Source: Candidatus Marithrix sp. Canyon 246
GTDB lineage: Bacteria; Pseudomonadota; Gammaproteobacteria; Beggiatoales; Beggiatoaceae
NCBI RefSeq assembly: GCF_001723685.1
Contig: NZ_MCBX01000018.1
Coordinates: 1 to 61,576, forward strand
Reading direction: 5' to 3'
Length of the DNA: 61,576 nt
In this document: positions 1-7,708 of the stretch, one piece after another
Layout: each line of letters begins with the position of its first letter
How positions within the stretch are numbered: the first letter of the stretch is position 1
Made by a program: the position numbers and the translations under genes
The notes under the pieces: generated by a model
Database searches by the model: none
Told to the model about the DNA's origin: nothing
Seen by the model: the letters and a program-made list of their open reading frames with translations, nothing else

Positions 1-128
1 TTAACTTTAAGATTAATATTCCGCAGTGCCACAGCCTCTCGTTTTGTAAAAGGATGCAAAACAATATCGCTATAAGATTTTAGTAGCGGAAAATTCTTAC
101 ATAAATTATGGGTTTCTATGGAATACAT
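1..128 (-). CDS. ABC transporter ATP-binding protein, N-terminal end only
   Basis: Reading leftwards from the ATG at 126-128 gives 42 codons without a stop before the window edge. The peptide begins MYSIETHNLCKNFPLLKSYS and continues with HPFTKREAVALRNINLKV. This is how ATP-binding subunits of ABC-2 type exporters usually start: a strand ending in L-x-K-x-F-P, then the A-loop strand leading to the Walker A motif. The Walker motifs lie outside the window, so the substrate cannot be guessed. It is divergent from the DUF29 gene at 188, with 59 bases between. Family call is from the N-terminal pattern only. Confidence 0.55.
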   Translation of the reverse strand, partial: MYSIETHNLCKNFPLLKSYSDIVLHPFTKREAVALRNINLKV

Positions 129-187
129 ATTGCAAAATTTCTATTAATTGGATAAACTAGTTTAAAAACATAACAGGAGAAACTTAC

Positions 188-622
188 ATGTCAGCAACTT
201 ATGATGAAGATCTTTATACTTGGTCATTAGAACAGGCAAGCCTATTGCGGGCACATAAGTTTGACCAGATTGATCTTGAACACATCATTGAAGAAATAGA
301 AGATATGAGCAAATCAGAAAGACGTGCCTTACAATCTTTTTTGGAAACTCTGCTTATGCACCTGCTGAAATGGCAATATCAACCAGCCTATCAAGGTAGA
401 AGCTGGAAATTCACCATTATTGAACAACGCAAACGTATCAAAAGCCATTTAGAAGAAAATCCGGGTTTAAAAAGCAAACTGCCTGATTTGATTGAAAAAT
501 CTTATAGTTATGCAATTACAAGTGCTGTTCGTGAAACCGGGTTTGCTGTTAAAATATTTCCACAACAATGCCCATGGTCATACGAACAGTTTATGAATCC
601 AGATTTTTGGCCGTTAAATTAA
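188..622 (+). CDS. DUF29 family protein
   Basis: A 144-residue soluble protein without signal peptide or membrane segment. The pattern YDEDLYTWSLEQASLLR near the start, then DLEHIIEEIEDMSKSERR and LLMHLLKWQYQP, is typical of the DUF29 family, common in cyanobacteria and filamentous sulfur bacteria and of unknown function. The length fits the family, so the gene looks complete. An AGGAG ribosome site lies about 10 bases before the ATG. A collapsed copy of the window's palindromic repeat follows just after the stop. No partner gene is evident; the downstream neighbour is a pseudogene on the other strand. Confidence 0.85.
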   Translation: MSATYDEDLYTWSLEQASLLRAHKFDQIDLEHIIEEIEDMSKSERRALQSFLETLLMHLLKWQYQPAYQGRSWKFTIIEQRKRIKSHLEENPGLKSKLPDLIEKSYSYAITSAVRETGFAVKIFPQQCPWSYEQFMNPDFWPLN

Positions 623-633
623 AACGGATTAAA

Positions 634-648
634 AGACCTGACAGGTCT
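634..648. repeat. collapsed REP palindrome
   Basis: AGACCTGACAGGTCT keeps the outer arms of the 33-nt palindrome found elsewhere in the window (for example 14488-14520) but lacks the inner TTTT/AAAA loop arms. It lies 12 bases after the DUF29 stop, the same 3'-end position the full-length copies take. Confidence 0.6.
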
Positions 649-1291
649 AAACTTTCTACTTCTTTAGCGCAAACTAAATTCTTTACAATCAAGGCTTATC
701 CAATTGGTACTTTGCCAAGGATCGCCTTTTGCTGTCATTATTACGCCGCAGCCAAAATATTGACCTTTTTTCCAGCCGGTGGGTATTTGATACTGGGGTA
801 TTGAGAAGTTTTTATATACTGCTTCATAGCGATCTTGGGCTTGATTGTATAACATTTCTATTTGTGTTCTGCCAAAGTTGGTTTGTTCTCCTTGATATTC
901 TCCTTCTTGATTTATATATTGTTTAGCGGCATTATTTCCATCACGACTGCTATATATTCCATCACCATCATCATCTAATTGTGGAACTTGTTTGCTTTTT
1001 ATTTCTGCTACTGCTGCTAAAAAGGCTGTGTTTATATCATAACCTCGGCGTAATGCAGGAATTAGTGTCTCAGAAAAATTTGAAGTATTCCATGTAAATC
1101 TTGCCATTTGTGGGGATTCATGTAAATGATATTTTCATGCTTATAAGCTCTGCTAAATAGTGTTGTAAATAATCACTAAAAACATGACTTTTTATTGCTT
1201 TTTATGTTATATTAGCTGCATTAATTTAATTAAACTATCAACATGGTCAAAGGCGCGGTGGTAAAAAAGCAAAATAACTCATTAGTAAACT

Positions 1292-2539
1292 ATGAATAAA
1301 ACAATAACTTTGCAATCTATTAAACCAAACAACCCCTTATATGAGGAGTGTGGCTCGTTGTGCGTGATATCCAAGCAATTGTATAACGTAGGACTTTATG
1401 AACTTAGACAAACATTATTTAATCATAGTGAGTTTCTAAATTACAAGGTTCTTTATCAGCAGATGAAAAACAACGAAAACTGGACAGCCCTACCAAGGAA
1501 AATCTCAAACAAGGTTTGGAAGCAAGTTACAGGCAATTGGTCACATTGGTTAAAAGCATTAAAGGAATATAAAAAGAATCCCAGTAAATTTACTGGAAGA
1601 CCAAGATTACCTAAATATAACAAAGCCATGAACATTGTTACTTATGAGCAAGGAGCTTTAGGAACAAGAGGATTATCTGAAAATAAGATTAGGCTATCCA
1701 AAACCAACATAATTTTAGACACATCGTTGATTAAAGGAAAAGTTAAAGAAATTAAGATAATTCCACAAAAAGGTAAATTCATCATTAAAGCAACCTATAC
1801 GGAGGAAATGAAAAACAACAAATTGGATTACAACAGGATAGCGGGAATTGATTTAGGTTTAAACAATTTAATGACTGTAGCAACTAACCAAGCTGATATT
1901 GTGCCCATCATGGTCAACGGCAGAGCATTGAAAAGTATAAATCATCACTGGAACAAACAAAAAGCTAAACTTCAATCAAAGCTCAAAAAAGGCATTTTTA
2001 ACTCACACCAAATTAACCAACTGACTGAAAAACGTAATAATAAAATTGATACTTATTTACACGTTGCCAGCAGAACCGTTGTTGATTGGTTGATAAAGAA
2101 CAACATTGGTACGTTGATTATTGGCAAAAATGCACAATGGAAAACAGGTATCAAGATTGGTAAACGAAATAACCAAAACTTTGTACAACTACCTCATGCC
2201 CGACTGATAGAACTTGTAAAATACAAGTTTGAACAACAAAATGGAATAGTTGTCATCAATGAAGAAAGTTATACGTCTAAAGCCAGCGCTTTAGACGGAG
2301 ATGAACTACCCAAGTTTTCCAAACGCAGCAACAAAAAACCTGATTTTTCAGGCAAGCGAGTAAAAAGAGGTTTATACAAAACCCTGCAAGGTTTGTTGAT
2401 TAATGCAGATGTTAATGGTGCATTAAATATCATCAAAAAAGTAGCCAAGAATTCATTAGATGACTTGGTATCGGATAAGCAGTTTATCCATCATTGCGCC
2501 ACGCCTAAGTTTTTAAAATTAGATGTGGCATATCAATAA
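1292..2539 (+). CDS. tnpB: TnpB, RNA-guided nuclease of IS605-type element
   Basis: A 415-residue OrfB/TnpB protein. It has an N-terminal helix-turn-helix-like region (LCVISKQLYNVGLYELRQ), a wedge-like middle (VWKQVTGNWSHWLKALKEY), then the RuvC nuclease: RuvC-I Asp in GIDLGLNNLMTV, RuvC-II Glu in NEESYTSKAS and RuvC-III Asp in INADVNGALNI. The three acidic residues needed for cleavage are all present. The CxxC...CxxC zinc ribbon that many TnpBs carry between RuvC-II and III is absent; this subgroup has a DGDELP ... FSGKRVKRGLYKT stretch instead. In the family, TnpB cuts DNA using a guide RNA made from the element's right end. Length and reading frame are intact, so the protein may be active although it lacks a tnpA partner. 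Confidence 0.92.
   Translation: MNKTITLQSIKPNNPLYEECGSLCVISKQLYNVGLYELRQTLFNHSEFLNYKVLYQQMKNNENWTALPRKISNKVWKQVTGNWSHWLKALKEYKKNPSKFTGRPRLPKYNKAMNIVTYEQGALGTRGLSENKIRLSKTNIILDTSLIKGKVKEIKIIPQKGKFIIKATYTEEMKNNKLDYNRIAGIDLGLNNLMTVATNQADIVPIMVNGRALKSINHHWNKQKAKLQSKLKKGIFNSHQINQLTEKRNNKIDTYLHVASRTVVDWLIKNNIGTLIIGKNAQWKTGIKIGKRNNQNFVQLPHARLIELVKYKFEQQNGIVVINEESYTSKASALDGDELPKFSKRSNKKPDFSGKRVKRGLYKTLQGLLINADVNGALNIIKKVAKNSLDDLVSDKQFIHHCATPKFLKLDVAYQ
2498..2529 (+). ncRNA. candidate reRNA (omega RNA) scaffold hairpin at tnpB 3' end
   Basis: GCCAC (2498-2502) pairs with GTGGC (2525-2529), and inside it CTAA (2505-2508) pairs with TTAG (2519-2522) around an A/T loop. The hairpin overlaps the last codons of tnpB. 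In characterised TnpB systems the guide RNA scaffold overlaps the 3' end of tnpB and the right end, and the guide is the flanking DNA. By analogy the scaffold would run to about 2569 and the guide would begin at about 2570. No expression evidence is available. Confidence 0.4.
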
Positions 2540-3464
2540 AATAACAAAAAGTAACATTTTTTGTAACTGTTCTATACATACGTAATGCTAAATCGTTGCT
2601 GTAAGGAAATAGGCTATTTTGTTTATGTGCGCCGCTGGCTGCAATTATTATGGCATATTTTTCATTATTAGAAGTTACTGGTTCAAATGTAGCAGTAATA
2701 TTCTTATTAGCGTCCATATTAATTGTAATGTTTTCATTGGAACCATTAGCATCACCACGGAAAGCTTTGAATTTATAAGCTTGATTTGGTATTGCGGTTA
2801 AATTTACTGTTTCACCAGAATTATAATTTTCTTTGTCAGGAGAACGTGAAATGCTACCACCATTTCCAGAAGATGTTTATAAGGTAAAATTATATAAGCA
2901 ATTTGTATTTTTGTCTTTACAAACATTATTATTATTAAAAGAAAGTGTCTCTAATTTAGACAAAGCACTAAAATTGGGAATGGTGCCGCTTAGTTTATTC
3001 TCATTTAAATCTATCTTAGAAACATCACCATTACTACAACTAACACCATACCAACTACAAGGCGTATTTGTAACATTCCAACTAGTATTGTCTTTCCAAT
3101 TAGCCCCATCAGTACTATTATAAAGTTCTAACAACGATTCACATTCGCCTTTAGAAATTTCAGTGACTGCATCGCAGTCAGTTGCCGCTTGTATGATTGG
3201 ACTTATTGCCATCATCAAGATTAATACTACCCAATTGAGCCAGTTGCTCAAGGGTTTATAACATTTAATTTTCATAGTAATCCTCATATATAGATATATA
3301 GCTTATGTAAGGTAATTGAAGTTTTATTAAACCTTACTCATAGTATATGAGTATATCATAAAACTATAAAAAATTAAAAATTGAATTATTAAGTAACCCA
3401 AGCTACAAAACTACCAAACTTAAGTAATAAATCCATGCTTATATGCAATCCATGTAGTTATACT

Positions 3465-3638
3465 ATGGCAACATCCAGATTCGCCAAAAATAAATTTAAT
3501 GGACGTAGTCAGGCTGTGAGGCTACCCAAAACATTTAGGTTTGAAGGTAATGAAGTTTATATCAGAAAAGCAGGGAATGAAGTAATTCTATTTTCTTCCG
3601 ATTTTCTTTCTGAAAGAGATAATGAATTACCACAATAA
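3465..3638 (+). CDS. vapB: VapB/VagC-type antitoxin
   Basis: A 57-residue protein starting MATSRFAKNKFNGRSQAVRL, the classic VagC/VapB swapped-hairpin DNA-binding fold (R-S-Q-A-V-R-L-P, then a strand ending in VYIRKAGNEVIL). An ATG 30 bases upstream would add ten residues unlike the family, so the inner start is chosen. VapB antitoxins bind their own promoter and neutralise a PIN-domain RNase made from the next gene. Here that gene follows 14 bases later but is frameshifted, so the antitoxin is probably an orphan. No clear ribosome site is seen. Confidence 0.8.
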   Translation: MATSRFAKNKFNGRSQAVRLPKTFRFEGNEVYIRKAGNEVILFSSDFLSERDNELPQ

Positions 3639-3652
3639 AGGCAATGTTTATA

Positions 3653-3870
3653 ATGTATATGCTTGATACTAATATATGTATTTATATACTAAAAGAACAT
3701 CCAGAACATATTAGAGTCAAATTCAATCAAATTGAACAAGTTCATATTTCATCTATTGTTTATTCTGATTTAAAATTGGTATTAGTCTCGCCTCTTTAAA
3801 AGAGGCAGAAAACTTTAGAACCAAGCTCGAACACCAACCACAAATTGCGTATCTTGAATCTCACCATCAG
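3653..3870 (+). pseudogene. vapC: frameshifted VapC PIN-domain toxin remnant
   Basis: From the ATG at 3653 the reading is MYMLDTNICIYILKEHPEHI ... ISSIVYSDL, the N-terminal PIN motif with its first catalytic Asp (LDTN). The frame then breaks and stops at about 3799. One base out of frame the protein goes on as GISLASLKEAENFRTKLEHQ, the expected next helix of VapC, before running into the end of the opposite-strand copA remnant. The C-terminal catalytic acids are missing. So the toxin half of this VapBC pair is dead by frameshift and truncation. Confidence 0.8.
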
Positions 3871-3873
3871 TCA

Positions 3874-4877
3874 TCAGTCATATATTGTTTTAACCAATTT
3901 ATTCCAATATATGGTGCTTATGACTGCCCAATTACGAGTAGGTGTCGGCTGCATATCTCCACGCCAACCTAGTTGTAAATCCCAATAGGGCGAAATGGCA
4001 CGACTGTAAAGCAATTGTAATTCTGCTTCCCATGCTAGTGGATTGCCCTCATCAGCTTCACTAATTTCTAGTTTATCAATCATGAGCTTAGACAATAAAG
4101 GATCAGCTTCCATATCAGCAAAAGCTGGTTTTAAACATACTAAACGCACCTCGCGAAACATACCAGACATATGATAAAGCAAATGGCAATGATAAGCCCA
4201 ACGCCCCTTAGCATCTACAGTTACACGATAACTGATTTTAGAACCCGGTTGTACGATAACCGTATGTTTACGTGGAATATGTTGATTATCACCAGTTTCC
4301 AAATCACTCCACAATCCATGTAAATGAATAGGATGATTCATCATCGTATCATTAACTAAAGTAATACGTAGGCGTTCACCATATTTCATAACTAATGGTT
4401 CAGCATCCGCAAATTTGACACCGTTGATTGACCACATATAGCGACTCATATTACCAGTTAAATGTAATTCAATTTCGCGTTCAGGATCGCGAGGATCAGA
4501 TGTAGTATGCAAATGACGTAAATCGGCATAAGTACATGTGGTCCATATTCCTTGTGCGAAAATCGTATAGGCTCTATCATCTTTTGGCTCCACAATCACA
4601 TCATAAGTTTCTGCCACACCAATACGGAATTCATCAATCGAAATGGGTTCAACATACTGCCCATCCGCAGCTACAACTGTCATTTTCAAGCCCGGAATAC
4701 GCACATCAAAAAAAGTCATTCCCGGCACCCCATCCATAGCATTAGGTAAAATAATACCATGCCAATGAATAGAACTAGTTTCAGCGTCACCTGCTCATCC
4801 TCACGCCAACGTAATATCGGTGCTGGCAAGGAACCATTAACAGTTTGTGAACCAATGTTTAGTTGAAAATAAGTACA
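3874..4877 (-). pseudogene. copA-copB remnant (multicopper oxidase fused by deletion to CopB)
   Basis: Reading leftwards: PAPILRWREDEQVTLKLV, a frame change, then SSIHWHGIILPNAMDGVPGM, which is the first copper site of CopA. An open 287-codon stretch follows with further copper motifs (MNHPIHLHGLW and WAYHCHLLYHMSGMF). Straight after the CopA C-terminus the reading becomes DKLEISEADEGNPLAWEAEL ... QLLYSRAISPYWDLQLGWRGD, which belongs to CopB, the outer-membrane copper protein normally encoded just downstream. The CopA tail, the copA-copB junction and an inner piece of CopB have been deleted in a way that keeps the frame open. The N-terminus of CopA and most of CopB are gone. It was once a periplasmic copper-resistance operon. 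Confidence 0.8.
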
Positions 4878-4889
4878 GATTAAATGAAT

Positions 4890-5105
4890 TTAGGAGGGTA
4901 GATAAATATTGACTAATTTATCATTGAAGAATTGAAAAATGGCAGGTAATAACGCATAAAATATGCAACAATGTCCAAATGATTGTTCACAACAATCATC
5001 AAATACATCAATAGTAGAATGGCAAGACATATCCATAAATGGCTTTGCCCATCCTGCTATTAGTAGTGAAGTTATTAGTATATATAAGATGACTTTTTTT
5101 GACAT
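4890..5105 (-). CDS. small exported Cys/His-containing protein by the copA remnant
   Basis: A 71-residue protein from MSKKVILYILITSLLIAGWA, an obvious signal sequence or membrane anchor, followed by FMDMSCHSTIDVFDDCCEQS and FGHCCIFY: five cysteines and two histidines in a short stretch, suggesting metal binding. A longer reading from 5171 adds residues before the hydrophobic segment and is less likely. It lies 13 bases upstream of the copA remnant in the same direction, as small Cys-rich proteins often do in copper operons. The family was not recognised and the copper link is inferred from position only. Confidence 0.5.
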   Translation of the reverse strand: MSKKVILYILITSLLIAGWAKPFMDMSCHSTIDVFDDCCEQSFGHCCIFYALLPAIFQFFNDKLVNIYLPS

Positions 5106-6101
5106 TATGAATGTATCATACCATATCATTGTTTCACATTCAAAATTCTGATTCAGACAATTAATATGCAATTGTTGGGCTTTCTGTCATCAGCCGAACC
5201 TACTATAATACAATCAATTTCATCCTCTGATAAGCCTAAATCCAATATATGGTGCAAATTATTGATGAATTTCATAAAAATGGAACCCCTTTTGAACATC
5301 AAATTGCCCTTAATAATCTAAACGCCGATCAAATATTAACCTGTTTAGATTACCCAGCTTATTTTGATTTAACAGCTCAAAATTTACCTAGCAATAAAAA
5401 CGGTATTCTACAACAGTTGGAAGCCGAAAAAATGATTAGAAAAAATCAAGCTGGGCAGTGGGATATTTACAATTTAGGGGCTATTTTATTTGCTAAAGAT
5501 TTGGCATTTTTTCCTGAACTTAGACATAAAGCCATTAGAGTGATTCAATATGCCAATAGTAGCCGCACCGAAACTGTGCGAGAACGGGAAGAAAAGCAGG
5601 GTTATGCTATTAGTTTTTTTCAGGCAGTTGATTTCATCAAAATTTTAATATAAAAGGCACTTCACCAATGGTATAAATTTTTGATCATCGTATAGAAATG
5701 ATCAATACAGGTAAACCATTAGTTGATCCTCAACGTTTTTTAGACATTCCGCCTCAGTCGCGTAATGAAGCATTAGCGGCTTTTTTGCGGCGTATTGAAG
5801 TTTGTGAAGAACGTGGCAGTGGTATTGATAAAAACACATCATTATCCATTACCAGCTCCACAGTTTGAAGTACTAGAAAAACATACCCGTGTTACGCTTT
5901 CGGCAACCAAGACTTTTGCTAAAATGAGCCGAGAAGAGCGAATCATGACTTGTTATTTTCATGCTGGTTTGAAATATATAAATAAAAGCTATATGACAAG
6001 AACCTCTTTGCGCCAACGTTTGCGCTGTAGCGATAATGCGGCTAAACAAGTAATTGCACAAACTTGTGAAAAATCTTTGCTTCGCTTAGCAAATCCTGAA
6101 G

Positions 6102-7541
<1,440 letters not shown>

Positions 7542-7544
7542 AAA

Positions 7545-7577
7545 AAACCTGACAGGTTTTAAAAACCTGTCAGGTTT
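7545..7577. repeat. REP palindrome between trxB and ppc
   Basis: A 33-nt perfect palindrome built of AAACCTGACAGGTTTT and AAAACCTGTCAGGTTT arms around one base, five bases after the trxB stop and followed by an A/T run. It would form a strong hairpin in either transcript and probably serves as the terminator of trxB. Confidence 0.9.
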
Positions 7578-7605
7578 TAAAAAAATTTATTTTTTCGTAT
7601 TTAAA

Positions 7606-7689
7606 TCAATCATTGATACTTTTCCGATAAACTTCTAAACCTTCAATACGAGTAATCCAAGCTGAGGAATCAACATAAGCTAATTTCAT
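7606..7689 (-). pseudogene. PIN-domain toxin N-terminal fragment
   Basis: Reading leftwards from 7689 gives MKLAYVDSSAWITRIEGLEV and then stops after 27 codons. The start resembles a VapC-type PIN toxin: hydrophobic strand, the first catalytic Asp in YVDSS, then a tryptophan. The rest of the toxin is absent and ppc begins beyond it. It is short, so chance resemblance is possible. Confidence 0.4.
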
Positions 7690-7708
7690 ATAGTTTCCCG
7701 AAATCCTA

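Larger units (their letters stand above)
1161..2569 (+). mobile_element. IS200/IS605-superfamily element with tnpB only
   Basis: The ends are placed by comparison with the uninterrupted related sequence at 49101-49125. The host sequence CTGCTAAATAG runs up to about 1160 and resumes as TTCTATACATACG at 2570, with no target duplication, as expected for single-strand IS605-type insertion. The exact edge is uncertain by about two bases. The element is about 1.4 kb and carries only tnpB. No tnpA (Y1 transposase) is present, so movement would need TnpA in trans. It disrupts the caspase-like pseudogene on the other strand. Confidence 0.8.
664..3287 (-). pseudogene. decayed LRR / InlB-like / caspase-like secreted protein, split by a tnpB element
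   Basis: Reading leftwards from 3287: a signal peptide ending ...SPIIQAA, an LRR N-terminal cap and repeat (STDGANW, CSWYGVSC, LSGTIPNFSALSKL), a broken stretch around 2720-2870, an InlB-type beta repeat end (MDANKNITATFEPV), then the start of a caspase-like domain (KYAIIIAASGAHKQ, FPYSNDLALRMYRT). The tnpB element at 1161-2569 interrupts here. Beyond it the reading resumes with AYKHENIIYMNP and then jumps straight to the C-terminal tail (FSETLIPALRRGYDIN ... ISLDCKEFSLR). Compared with the related copy at 48554-49727, the segment with the catalytic His-Gly-His and Asp-Thr-Cys motifs is gone. So three separate lesions are present: frameshift, insertion and loss of the active site. The tail is the same as in the WD40-caspases at 15.6-25.3 kb. 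Confidence 0.85.

Noticed and set aside
1161-2569. A complete IS605 element with its own TnpA
   Set aside because: No Y1 transposase is encoded inside it; the RAYT at 25578 is a different family tied to REPs.
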